Shown here piece after piece: positions 1-10,363 of a stretch of 64,000 nt of DNA (its first letter is position 1; each line of letters starts with the position of its first letter). The DNA is taken from the NCBI GenBank assembly GCA_001566295.1, contig KQ964261.1:593754-657753 (forward strand). The letters run 5' to 3'. The stretch comes from Microdochium bolleyi. Its lineage: Eukaryota; Ascomycota; Sordariomycetes; Xylariales; Microdochiaceae. Made by a program: the position numbers and the translations under genes. The notes below the pieces were generated by a model, which saw nothing but the letters and a program-made list of their open reading frames with translations, searched no databases and had not been told where the DNA came from.

Positions 1-640
1 CTACAGTACTGGTACAAATCATGAAAGGTGACTCCAGGCTCGACGACCGCGTAGCAGAGCTCGTCATTCACTTCGATGATTTTGTTCATCCTGTGCAGAT
101 CAAGCGCAACAGAGCCGGATAAGCGGGGAGCTGGTCCGCCATAACTGACATTGAAAGACGTCAGAAAGTTTGAGTCGGAACCTGATGCCACTTGTGGCCT
201 TGTGGGATTCTTACCCAAGATTTTTGCCTCTCGAAAATGTCCAAAGAGGAAGCTTGTGTTTGTTTGCTATTTCGAGGACTCTCTTGAGCTCGTCGATTGA
301 AGCAGGACTAGTTTTAATCAGTCAGAGGTTATGCATGGAAAGAGACATTATTCGCCATGGATGCTTACCAGACAGCCGCACTTGGCACTTTTCGGCGTGC
401 CTCGTCTTGCACGTAAACCTCATAAGGATCGACATAGTGTGCTAGTGCTTCGCCGATGAAGACTGCTCCTTTGCCGACAGCAAGAACGAGATCCAGTACG
501 GCCTCATCGAACTGTGCCTCGGTAAGTCCGGGTGGCAGGACTTTCCTGATCGGATTCGCGGCGGGCAGAGTAAACGTTGCCCGATGGGCTTCTTCATAGT
601 CCGCCTGGGCGTAGGTGTTCTCGGGCAAGGCGGAAGTCAT
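1..640 (-). CDS. Vanillyl-alcohol-oxidase-like FAD oxidase (5' part, cut by window edge)
   Basis: N-terminal part of a flavoprotein of the VAO/4-cresol oxidase family, which oxidises para-substituted phenols such as vanillyl alcohol or eugenol type compounds. Three exons fit: 640-369, 307-215 and 144 to beyond position 1, with GTAAGC and GTAAGA donors and phases that join cleanly. Splicing gives the FAD-domain signature NLGYGGPAPRLSGSV followed by a stretch ending VVEPGVTFHDLYQY, which lines up with the PP-loop and following strand of VAO as I know it. The first exon has the family's LPPGLTEAQFDEAV start and DPYEV segment. The substrate domain and the flavin-linking residues lie outside the window. 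It shares an upstream region with the P450 at 1416, from which it diverges, so co-regulation is likely. Family is secure; substrate is inferred. Confidence 0.85.
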
Positions 641-1415
641 CTTGCTGGCTTGTACAGGTGAACAGCGACGGCGTGGACTCGGACGTGCCTTGAAGATTAA
701 AGACTGGCAAAGCCATTCATGAGCTGTGGTCAGCCTTGATCAGCAGTGGATTCGCCAATGCTACAATGACCCGAGCCGGGTCCCCGGGGTCCCTCGAGAC
801 CGATGAGGAGATGTGGGGAAGTGGGAGTGGCAACGGTGGGATGGGAGTACCGCAATGACTAGCGTAGTATGGGGACGGCGCCTGAGCAAGAGTTGGGATA
901 GTTCACGACCCCCCGGGCTGGATCGCTTTCTTTCTGCACACTCTCATGGGTGGCTACGCTCCGTTTCTGACAAGAGTCAGCCTGATTTCATGATTACTGC
1001 ACCGCATAACTGACTTAGCTGTAACGAAGCTAATCTTGTGCCTCACAGGCATCGCTTTGCCAGTACTGGGGAGTAATCTCTTTCAGGTCACGCGCAGACT
1101 ATAACTGATTGACCAGAACGAATGATTGGCGCATAGGTCGCAGGTCTTGTCTCAATCACTCTCTGCCCACATCGCTCCAGTGCTTACCTTAAGGTAGTAA
1201 CGATGCTTGCTGTAGGCCAGCGAGAAGACCCCGACTCGCGCGCCTCATAGACACGGAACAAGGAGCTCAGTCCGAGGCACGTGGGGCTGCAGGGCAGAAA
1301 AGCCCACACATTCCGGCCTTCCTGTCAAGACACCATACTGTAACTATATATAAAGGGCTCAGCCGCCATTAGGAAGAGCTTGGAAGGAGCGTTGACCCAT
1401 CGTCCACGCGCAGAT
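641..1415. promoter_or_regulatory. Shared promoter region of VAO-like gene and P450-1
   Basis: No coding sequence seen. It holds the ATGTGGGG motif at 811-818, a GTGGGG at 1281-1286 and a TATA box (TATATATAAA, about 1345-1354) some 60 nt before the P450 start codon. Confidence 0.6.
811..818 (+). promoter_or_regulatory. ATGTGGGR motif, VAO/P450-1 promoter
   Basis: Exact ATGTGGGG about 170 nt upstream of the VAO-like start codon. Proposed binding site for the cluster C2H2 regulator encoded at 26332-29483. Confidence 0.5.
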
Positions 1416-3223
1416 ATGGAATCTTTACTCCTGAACTTTGAATCCCTTACGCAAGCCACATGGCTAGCAATGGCTCTGGCCCTCGGGGCCGTCGTCGCCG
1501 ACTATGCACGCATTTTGTGGATGCGTCGCAGACTCCCTCCCGGTCCATTCCCATGGCCCATCGTCGGGAACCACTATCAGACTCCCAGTGTGCGGCCGTG
1601 GATCGAGTGGGAGAAATGGGCTCGAAAGTACAACACAAACATGCTCACCCTCTGGATCGGCCGGCACCCCAGGATCATCCTGTCGGACGCCTGGGTGGCT
1701 TCAGATCTCCTTGAGAAGAAGTCTGATGTTTTATCGTCCCGACCGAGGCTCGTCGTCATGGGTGATGCCATCAACTGTACCAGAACTAACCAGACTGTCC
1801 TCGAATACGGCGACCGCTGGAGGGTTCATCGTAAGCTCATGGTGCGTGCTTTTTCCCATCAGTTTCTCGAGAGAATGATATCGCTAACTGAGTGAACAGC
1901 ACGCGGCAGTCGGCTCCCAAGCTGTGAGGAACTATCGTTGGTTCCAGGCAGATGAGACGAAGATTCTCATCAGGGATCTCCTGCTTGACCCCGAGGATTT
2001 TGAGCTCAGTGTCGAAAGATACTCGGTCTCGACCACGTCCATCATCGGCTGGGGTAGGCGCATCGACCACAAGAACGACTATGTCGCGCTCCAAGCTCTG
2101 CAGCTGATGGAGTCTGTAAACTATGTCGTGCCTGGCGTGTTTCTAATGGAAGCGATCCCCGCCATGCTACACCTGCCGTCGTGGATCTACAGCGTGCCCA
2201 AGATGCTTCGGATAGGCTCGGCCATCGGAGCACGGTATTTCTATATGCTCACCGAGGAGTCCTTGGGCAACGGCCACAAGGCATTCAACCAGACCATGAT
2301 GGACGCACAGAAGAAGCACGGTCTGACTGACCTCGAGGTCGCAGGGCTGATGGGCAACCTTATTGGGGGCGGCGTGGACACCACCTCGAGCACCATGCTC
2401 AGCTGCATCCTGGCCATGGCCTGCTTTCCGAATGTGCAGAAGAAGGCACAAGAAGAGATTGATCGCGTCGTCGGCACCGAAAGGTCGCCGTCATGGCAGG
2501 ATATTGATCAGAACCAATTACCCTACATGACCGCGCTCGTCAAAGAGGTCCTCCGGTGGCGCACCGTCACGGTGTTGGCCGGCATCCCGCACGCAAACAC
2601 CAAGAACGTCGAGTACCAGGGATATCACTTCCCCAAGGGAACCAACTTCACCGGCAACATGTGGGCGATCCACCGCAACCCGAGAGATTTTCCTGAGCCA
2701 GACAACTTCCGCCCGGAGCGGTTTCTTGGAGGCCGCCTGGAGAACCCTTATCCCAACGCCAGGGGTAGCAACCCCTTTGGATGGGGCCGCAGGCAGTGCA
2801 GCGGCCAGCCTTTGGCCGAGCAGGGGTTGATCTTCTCGCTGACTCGCATGATCTGGGGTTTTAACATCTTACCCGGACTAGACGCACAGGTGAGTTTCTG
2901 CAATTCTTCCTCCTGCTGGACGTTTAGGTTAGTCAGGATTTGTGCAGGGCTGTAAAGGAGAAACTAAAGCGCTATGATTCTGGCCACTGACTTGCTATGT
3001 CCAATCTACCCAGGGCCAACCCGAGAAGCTGGACATCTTTGCTTATACCGAGAGCGAGAACACGCGCCCAGAGAAATTCCGCGCCCGCTTCCTTCCGCGT
3101 ACAGAGAAGATCCGAGATCTCATTCTGGAAGAGGCCACGGCGGCAAGGGAGAACCTGCGCGTGTACGACGGTGAGACCAAGCTCAGGATGGAGGACGCTG
3201 CGGCCAACCCTGCCATGTACTAA
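1416..3223 (+). CDS. Cytochrome P450 monooxygenase 1
   Basis: A 541-residue microsomal P450. Exons 1416-1841, 1900-2889 and 3014-3223 join in phase 0 with GTGCGT and GTGAGT donors; the first intron has a GCTAACTGA branch site. The in-frame reading upstream of 1416 begins with TTG, so the ATG at 1416 is chosen. Visible features: an N-terminal membrane anchor (about residues 13-28), the proline-rich LPPGPFPWPIVGN hinge, the I-helix GGGVDTTSS near residue 299, the K-helix EVLR, and the heme loop FGWGRRQCSG with the Cys ligand at residue 442. It resembles fungal E-class group I P450s that hydroxylate or O-demethylate small molecules. Divergent from the VAO-like gene. The substrate is unknown; an aromatic is inferred from the neighbours. 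Confidence 0.92.
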
Positions 3224-3604
3224 CCAGCTTGCCTGCTCGTACTTTTGACATCACTCCTCTTCTCTATGTGTGAGATTACACGCAGCCACTGGGGAAAAGA
3301 GATCTTTGTTCTACTCCCTAAATTCTCCCGTTGTAGTGCATACAATATGAACGATCACGAGTACTTGCGTGTAGATCAACCATCGCTGTAAGTTCAGCAT
3401 CGATTGTGTTTCAGCTCAAATCGTAGCTATTTATGATTTTGATCCTCGATAATGTGTTGGGCCGTAATGCAGTGTATTGTGAGGAGAGATAGCTCGCACT
3501 TGCCGAAACATGCTTTCTGTTTCGATGAAATGACCATCACACATGGATGCAAAAGAGATGGTTGGTTATACATGGTTATATCTTCAAAATCATGCTTTAA
3601 CCTC
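3224..3604. other. 3' intergenic spacer between convergent genes
   Basis: AT-rich gap between the P450-1 stop and the stop of the convergent dehydrogenase. Presumably 3' UTRs; no other feature seen. Confidence 0.5.
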
Positions 3605-4858
3605 TTAATCCACGGGTCCTCCCATAAACCTGTAGACGATTGAACCATCGCGGTCCTATACATTCGGCAACAAGGAAGATTAGCAAAACAACAACAAGAT
3701 TAGGCTAGATAGGGCCTGGTGACTCACAATGCAGCTCGGATCGACAGCTGCCTTGCGGTAGACGTCCAAGGCTGCCTCGCCAATGCTAGGTGTGACGCCA
3801 ACGCTGCGGGCAGCATCGACACCTAGGCCCACGTCTTTGGTCAGCATCTGGGTCTTGAAGCCCAGCTTGTAGCCGTTGCTGCTTGGAGCGTGTGGCACGA
3901 CGCCCGGCACAGGGTACACGTGGTCGGCCATAAAGTTCTGGCCCGATGAGCTCTTGATGATCTTGTAGAGCAGGTGCTTGTCGAGACCCAGCAGCTGGCC
4001 TGTCGCTGCAGCCTCGCAGTTGGCGAGCAGGATTGTGCACGACAGGTAGTTGTTACAGATCTTGGCCGCCAGGCCCTTGCCAAGCCCGCCGCAGTAAAAG
4101 ATTTTACTTGGGTTCGAGGCCATGTAGCCACACAGAGTGGCGAGACCCTCTGCGACTTGTCCCTGTTCCTCCTTCGGCTCTGCCGCGCCTAGCATCATGG
4201 ACAGAGTGCCGGTCTGAGCCGCGGGAACACCACCAGAGACAGGCCCGTCCACATATGTACCCATACCGGCCTGCTGCAGCGCAGTACCAATCTCGCGGGC
4301 TGACGCGACATCGATGGTGCTGCACTCAAGGTACAATCTCATAAAGTCAAGCGGCTGGGCAGCAGAGTCGCGACCCTTGGCAGCCACAACGCCCGTCTCT
4401 CCATTCAGGTAAACATCCCTGACATGCTCTGCAGAGGGAACGATGGAGACCACTCTCAAGGCATGCTCAGCCACCAGTCTTGCTGACTCGGCAATCTCGA
4501 TTGCGCCAAGGCTGCTGAACTCGGCCTTGAACGCCTCGCAGGCTGCCCTGTTGACGTCGTTGACGTAGAGGGTCGCGTTTCTGTCCATGCGCTGCCGGAC
4601 ATTCTTGGCCATGCCGTAGCCCATGGCACCAAGACCTGGGAGTGTCAGCATGAGCCACGTGCTGCAGCAGGGTCGTGTGGGGGGCAGAGGTGGGAAGGAG
4701 GGTGTGCGTCGGCTTGATCCGGTAGTGCGGGGAGTTGTGTGGGGGAGTTCAGTTGCCAGATTGTGGGGGATGGGGATGTGGGGGAGGATGGGTGTGCGGA
4801 GGTGCGGGCTTGCGGACTCGGCCACCGGCTTACCGATGAATCCAATGTTGTGCTCCAT
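3605..4858 (-). CDS. Beta-hydroxyacid dehydrogenase (3-hydroxyisobutyrate dehydrogenase family) A
   Basis: NAD(P)-dependent dehydrogenase of about 327 residues acting on a beta-hydroxyacid. Exons are 4858-4834, 4635-3728 and 3655-3605. A long open frame extends further upstream, but splicing the 25-nt first exon to the second restores the Rossmann start MEHNIGFIGLGAMGYG, so the upstream extension is not coding. Further signatures are the substrate loop DGPVSGG, the catalytic lysine segment KICNNYL and the C-terminal RFMGG. The terminal exon begins after a TATAG acceptor and supplies the last 16 residues. It is paired head to head with a paralogue at 5170, 311 bp apart. Its intron 1 contains several GTGGGG boxes, including a full cluster motif. 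Possible roles are reduction or oxidation of a side-chain hydroxyacid or semialdehyde; the exact substrate is unknown. Confidence 0.88.
4776..4783 (+). promoter_or_regulatory. ATGTGGGR motif in intron 1 of dehydrogenase A
   Basis: Exact ATGTGGGG inside the first intron, within a G-rich stretch that also has GTGTGGGG at 4737-4744 and GTGGGG at 4763-4768. It sits about 75 nt inside the start of gene A and 390 nt from the start of gene B. Confidence 0.45.
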
Positions 4859-5169
4859 AGCAGAGTTTTTGGTGGAGGCGAGGAGATGGACAACGTCTGG
4901 AGTGGAGTGCCGGGTGACAATGTTCTCCCAGGCTGGGCGACAATTGGGAGGCACGGGCTGGAGACCTGGCACCTTGGTTATATGCAGTTTCTGGGCACGG
5001 CTACCAAATGTGGCATCGACTGACTCCCTTCTCCACTCCAACACTTGGTCAACGTCGATAGCGTTAGTCATCATACAGTCCTGTGCTCCAGGTATCAAAT
5101 GCTGGGGCTGACGAGCATCCGGCAACGCATCACTCCAGAAGACAAATCTCGGTACCTGATGCACACGAT
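4859..5169. promoter_or_regulatory. Divergent promoter of the two beta-hydroxyacid dehydrogenases
   Basis: 311 bp between the two start codons; open frames crossing it are extensions without homology. Confidence 0.5.
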
Positions 5170-6211
5170 ATGGCCGACAGCATGAGCTCGATTGGCTTCA
5201 TCGGGTTGGGAACGATGGGTTATCCCATGGCGCTCAACCTGGCCACGAAGATGCCGAAAGTCATGCTCTACGTCAACGACGTCTTCCAGGCTGCCGTGGA
5301 CAAGCTTGTGACTGCAGCACCACATCGCAATGTAGTCTCATGCCGGACGGCTAGACAAGTCACAGACAAATGTGTACGTAGAGCTACGAGTTGAAGAATA
5401 TGCGGAGGACACAGTAGACATTGATCAATCTGACATAATCTGATCGAAGGATATCTTGATCACCATTGTCCCCGAAGGCTCACATGTCCGGCAGGTCTAC
5501 CTCGACGAAATGAACGGGGTGATAGCGGCCAATCTCAACAATAAGATTCTTATAGATTGCTCGACGATCGACACTGAGACTTCAGCCCACGTAGCAGCTG
5601 AGATCAGAACCCAGGACCAAACTGCTTCATTCTACGACGCGCCGATCTCAGGAGGCAGCCTCGGCGCAGAAAATGCAACCTTGACCTTCATGGTCGGCTG
5701 CTCCGAATTGGACGCTAGTTGGCCGACGCTCGACAAGCTCCTCGGTTTGATGGGCACTTCGATCTTCGCTTGCGGCGCTCCCACTCTAGGTCTGACAGCG
5801 AAGTTGTCCAACAACTACTGTTCTGCCCTGATCGCGCTCGCCACCGCAGAGGCGATGAATATTGGGATGAAGGCTGGGATGGATCCAAGAGTCCTGGCCA
5901 CCATCTTCTCCAAGTCGACTGCACAATCCACAATCTGCGACAAATGGTGTCCCGTTCCTGGAGTAGTTCCAACTGCTCCTTCTAGTCACGGATACAAGGG
6001 GGGATTCAAGGTGCAGCTGATGAAGAAGGACTTCACTCTTGCCATGGCAGCGGCTAACCTAGTAGAGGCCAAGACCTACCTGGGTGGTGTTGGACTTGGT
6101 GTATATAGCGCAGCGGCCGAGGATCCAAAGTGTCGTGATCTGGATTCGCGAGTCGTCTTTAGGTTCATCGGTGGGAACGAGCATTGGGCTGAGTCTACAG
6201 TAAAGGAGTGA
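5170..6211 (+). CDS. Beta-hydroxyacid dehydrogenase B
   Basis: About 321 residues, same family as the divergent neighbour. Exons 5170-5373 and 5450-6211 join in phase 0 through a GTACGT intron. Visible motifs are the N-terminal nucleotide fold SIGFIGLGTMGYPMA, the substrate loop DAPISGGSLGAENATL, the catalytic Lys-Asn segment KLSNNYC, and the C-terminal VVFRFIGG. The DxPxSGG, KxxNN and late GYKxGFK patterns are shared with gene A, so the pair probably arose by duplication, but the loops differ (GGSLGAENA against GGVPAAQTG), which suggests different substrates. It could use NAD or NADP; the sequence alone does not decide. Confidence 0.88.
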
Positions 6212-6337
6212 TGGATTCATTTCCAGAGCTCACTATTCAAGCATTCATTTCTATAGAGGCGAAGGAATATTGACTGGAATAGTTCAATCTTCATCAACTG
6301 TCACTGATCGTAGGCGGTCATCTTGGCTGGGGCGATC

Positions 6338-6345
6338 ATGTGGGG
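6338..6345 (+). promoter_or_regulatory. ATGTGGGR motif upstream of the alpha/beta hydrolase
   Basis: Exact ATGTGGGG, 173 nt before the ATG at 6511. Confidence 0.5.
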
Positions 6346-6510
6346 TGTTGACAAACATAAAGCCGTTCGTCCCATGAGCCCTCCCCCGTACGGAACCTTG
6401 AATCTCTATTTCTACTATGGCCTGTATGAGATTTCCTTATCTATCTCAGGCAACTAGAGTGGATGATAACAGATGCGTCTCATCCACTGACTCGGTCTTT
6501 CCTTCTCGCC

Positions 6511-7365
6511 ATGGCGCCGATAAACGACCATGATGGCCACACATTTATCAAGCACTCTAGTGGACAGCTATCGCACTATATTATCGATGACTTTACCGAC
6601 CCCTGGAAGAAATCGGACGTCGTGTTAATTCAGCACGGTTTCGGCCGTACAGTCCATCATTGGTACCACTGGGTCCCCGCGCTTGCTCGGCGATATGTCG
6701 TCATCCGCCGCGACCTGCGCGGCCACGGCCTGTCCACTTGTCCCAAGGCAACCGACAATTACGACTATTCCTTAGAGACAATTCTTGCGGAGATCATAGA
6801 TATGCTAGACCAGCTGCGCATCGACAAGGTCCACTTCCTTGGGGAGTCGACAAGTGGCATGCTGGGTGAGGCCTTGGCCGTCAGATTCCCACACCGTCTG
6901 CACTCGCTCGTCATCTGCTCCTCACCGACCCATCTGCCGCCGCCAGCCCTGGAATTTTTTGCTTTCGGGCACGCCGACTGGCCGACAGCCTGCCGCAAGC
7001 TGGGATCCCGGGGCTGGGCAGAGGTACTGTCCAAGGAGCCTGGGACGGGCCCGACCGCAGACCTGGGGTATAAGGCGTGGTGGTTGCGCGAGATCGCCAA
7101 GTCTTCTGGGGAAGGCCTGGCTGGTTACGCTGAGTTCCTGTCGCGCCTTGACGCTCGCCCCTTTCTCAAGGGTATCAAGATCCCGGTTCTGATTCTGGCG
7201 CCGAACGATAGTGCTGTCATGACCGTCGAGGCCATGGAGGACGTAGCGCGGCAGATTGAGGGGTCAATACTACAAGTTGTGAGAGCGCAGGGTCACGAAA
7301 TCTATGTTACTGGCGCGGACGAATGCCAGGAGGCAGTCTTGGAATTTTGGGCTTCACTGAAATAA
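6511..7365 (+). CDS. Alpha/beta hydrolase (3-oxoadipate enol-lactonase-like)
   Basis: Intronless hydrolase of 284 residues. I chose the ATG at 6511 because of its strong context (CGCCATGGCG); an in-frame ATG at 6463 would add 16 residues without homology. The fold is recognisable from the oxyanion strand VLIQHGFGRTVHHW, the DLRGHGLS loop, the nucleophile elbow GESTSG (Ser as nucleophile, with Ser instead of Gly at the last elbow position), an acid near LAPNDSAVM and the catalytic His in AQGHEIYV. Family members nearest in pattern include PcaD-type enol-lactone hydrolases and C-C bond hydrolases. With a carboxymuconolactone-decarboxylase-like gene and a PcaB-like gene in the same cluster, enol-lactone hydrolysis is the most economical guess, but this is inference. 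Confidence 0.8.
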   Translation: MAPINDHDGHTFIKHSSGQLSHYIIDDFTDPWKKSDVVLIQHGFGRTVHHWYHWVPALARRYVVIRRDLRGHGLSTCPKATDNYDYSLETILAEIIDMLDQLRIDKVHFLGESTSGMLGEALAVRFPHRLHSLVICSSPTHLPPPALEFFAFGHADWPTACRKLGSRGWAEVLSKEPGTGPTADLGYKAWWLREIAKSSGEGLAGYAEFLSRLDARPFLKGIKIPVLILAPNDSAVMTVEAMEDVARQIEGSILQVVRAQGHEIYVTGADECQEAVLEFWASLK

Positions 7366-7895
7366 AATTCATGTCATTCGGTACTACAAAGTTTTCGGGA
7401 AAAGAGATATTTGAAACGGGAAGTTGGAATAATCATTTGGCTTGAATGACCCAAGCTAAGAAAAAAAAAAACCCGAATTTGTTGTCCGGAGGGAAATGAG
7501 CTGCGTGACATTCGGTAGCTAACTGTATTATGTGTTCCCGACTGCTCACATAGTTACGTCTAAGGCGGAAAATAAGCCAAGCCTGATCCAACCCAGTCCT
7601 GGTGGATGTCGGCGCGACAAGATCCTTCCTTGCGACGGGTCACACCCCTTTGCGATGTAGGTAGACCGCACGAGCAGGACAGGGTGGGGAACGTGGGGAA
7701 GGGCAGACGGGCCAGAGCGAGCAGGCGATCATGGGGTTCCTCTCGATGTCTGCCCTTCTGTATTTATTGTACTTGAACCTCCGTGGGGCAGCTGGATGTG
7801 TCCAGGCCATTATAGTTGTGCCATGCCAGCCTCCGCACTTGCAACTCTGAACGGCTCAGGTTCGGTGCATCAATTTCGCTAGGCCAGTCGCGATC
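7366..7895. promoter_or_regulatory. P450-2 promoter region
   Basis: Gene-free. It contains a 13-nt A run near 7460, ACGTGGGG at 7691-7698 and further GTGGGG boxes, which are near matches to the cluster motif. Confidence 0.45.
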
Positions 7896-9829
7896 ATGTC
7901 CAACACGACGTTTTCAACCCCTTCCCTGCCCATCGGCACTGATTGGACGTCCATCGCTATTCCGATCACCGGGCTTGTTGTAACCACTGGTCTCTACTTG
8001 TTTCTGGTGCCGAACTCGATCACTGTGAGTGATAGCTGCTGCGAGAAGGGCTGGTTGTTTTTACACACCGACACAAGAGCCGGCAGAGGCACATCATAGC
8101 TAACTTTTCCTCCCCAAGGACCGTCGGAGATCCAAACTCCCACCTGGTCCCAAAGGATGGCCTATAATCGGCAACCTTTTCGACTTCAGTGATAGCGAAA
8201 AGGTACGCGGCAATGTGATAAGCTGGGCGCACAAGTACGGCGACGTCTTCTACACCAAAATGGGCGGCACAGACTATGTCTGGCTCTCGTCGCCAAAGGC
8301 TGTCAAGGACTTGCTGGACAAGAAGTCTGCCATCTACTCATCGAGGCCCTATATGCCTCTGGCTCAGGACGTGGCCAGCGGCAAGTCGCGCCAGCTGTTC
8401 ATGGCGTACGGGCCCGAGTGGCGCGGTGTGCGGAAACATAGCCATACACTCCTCAACCAAACCACCGCCAACTCGTACAGACCGATCCAGGATTTCGAGT
8501 CCAAGGTGGTCCTGCACGATCTCCTGGAGCAGCCCGACAGGTTCGTCACAATCAATCGGCGCTACACCACCAGCGTCATCATGCTCGTTACGTACGGCTA
8601 CCGGATCCCCTCGTTCGCCGATCCCTTGATCACCAAGATCTTTACCGTGCTCGAGCACGCGGGCACGATCATGGCCCCCGGGGCGTTTGCCGTGGAGAGC
8701 TTCCCTTCACTGACAGTGCTGCCAGAGTTCCTTCTCGGCAACTGGTACTCGTGGGGCAAGAAGGTGTTTGCCCACGACAGCAAGGTGTACCTGGATCTCT
8801 GGGAGGAGCTTAAGCGCAAGGCAGACGCGGGTGAAGCCCCCGACTGCTTCTGCAAGGACTTTTACCTCGCTGATCCTGAGAAGAATGGGATCGACAACCT
8901 CTTGGCCGCCTTCACTTGCGGCGGTTTGATCGAGGCCGGCTCAGAAACGACCGCCACAACCATCATCAATTGGATCCTCGCTATGCTGCTTAACCCTGCG
9001 GTTTTGAAGAAAGCCCAGAACGAGATGGATCGTGTTGTGGGGAGCAGCCGGCTGCCGACCTTTGAAGACGAGGCGGACCTGCCGTACCTGCGGGCGATGA
9101 TCAAGGAGACTCTGCGTTGGCGCCCGCTGAACAAGTACGGCATGTATCATGCCTCTACTGCAGACGACTGGTATGAGGGCCACTTCATACCAAAAGACTC
9201 TGTTGTCGTGTTGAACTGGTGGTATGGTTGATGCTCTCTCCCCATTCTATCCACGTTAAGCTCCTCATGTTGAAAGGATATACTACTGACGTGATTGCCA
9301 CTCTGTTTCCCGTTCCCCAGGGCGATCCACAGAAACCCAGAGCTGTACGAGGATCCCGAGTCTTTCAGCCCGGACAGATTCCTGAGCAAGCCACTCGCGG
9401 CTGCCGAGTACATCAACATCAATGACCCATATGAAAGGGACCACTTCGCTTACGGAGCCGGAAGGTACGTGCCCGTCGCCCCTTCACCAGACCACCCACT
9501 GGTCATCCTTCACTCCAGCCCATTGTGGCGATGAGAAGTTCGATCTGACAGCAACATTTCCACATCGCAGGAGAGTCTGCCCCGGCGTCCATCTCGCCGA
9601 GCGCTCGCTCTTCATCGTCATGGCCCGCACGCTATGGGGGTTCAACATCACCAAGAGTACGAGGGCGGATGGGTCGATCATCGAGCCGACGACCAAGATG
9701 GTGCCTGGCTTCTTCAGCTCGCCCGAGGAGTTCGAGTGTGACATCACGGTCCGAAGTTCCGCTCATGAAAAGGTCATACGCGAGTCGTTCAGCGCGGCGC
9801 AAGACGAAGGGCTCCACTACCGGAGTTAG
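7896..9829 (+). CDS. Cytochrome P450 monooxygenase 2
   Basis: A 544-residue microsomal P450. Exons 7896-8024, 8119-9221, 9321-9464 and 9571-9829 join in consistent phases. Features: an N-terminal hydrophobic anchor, the KLPPGPKGWPIIGN hinge, the I-helix AGSETT (about residues 316-321), the K-helix ETLRWRP, the NWWAIHRNPELY region created across the third junction, and the heme loop YGAGRRVCPG with Cys at about residue 462. The last intron falls inside the heme loop, between two Arg codons. It belongs to the same broad fungal class as P450-1 but is clearly divergent from it and has a different intron set, so it is not a recent tandem copy. Probably an aromatic hydroxylase or O-demethylase; the substrate is not known. 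Confidence 0.92.
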
Positions 9830-10363
9830 CGGAGGCTCTCTCCTCAAGGAGCCCTGGAGCAGAACTGGTCCCGGGTATGATTTGGCGCCAGTATCCCTCG
9901 CCCTCGCGCGTAGGGTGGTGGGAAGCGTGGGGGCTGAGCCTGATGTGGGTGGGGGAGCCGAAGGTGGAATGCTGGGGCTTCCCCACACGAGTATGTGCGG
10001 AGACAGGGAAGATACAATGTAAGCACAGGAACATAGAGGGCACACTTGGTGAGCAAAGTGGGAAACGCAGCGGTGATCAATAACCGAGACCTAGACATGC
10101 CGTCATGTGACCAGCCTCTCTATGTATCACAAACTAAGCATGTGGATTATCTACGATCTGGGCCTGGTGATAAAGACGGACTAGGTCTTGACTGGAACAG
10201 GCCTGAGATGTCCTACATTGACCCAACGGGTTGTAGCTGTGTCTCCTGTACCTTGGTTGCTCAGCTGCAAGTGCCAAAAATTGCTCTGCTCACCCCCACC
10301 TCATCTGCTCCGTCGACTGTGTGCACGATTCCTTCAGGTTCCACTCCACCGGTAGTCGCAGGC
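9830..10363. promoter_or_regulatory. Spacer upstream of lactonase 1
   Basis: Contains GTGGG-rich DNA and CCCCACAC (9981-9988). In-frame ATG codons near 10097 and 10208 could extend lactonase 1, but I see no homology there. Confidence 0.4.

Noticed and set aside
1380..1415. Longer N-terminus for P450-1
   Set aside because: Would start at TTG; the ATG at 1416 begins the membrane anchor in the usual place.
3680..5164. A single 494-codon frame for dehydrogenase A
   Set aside because: Its N-terminal third has no homology; splicing 4834 to 4635 restores the Rossmann start, so the extension is upstream sequence plus intron.
7458..7470. A-run as a retroposed poly(A) tail
   Set aside because: No target-site duplication or adjacent retrosequence seen; a chance homopolymer in a spacer is enough.
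9632..10045. Minus-strand frames over the end of P450-2
   Set aside because: Shadows of the P450 coding strand in GC-rich sequence.
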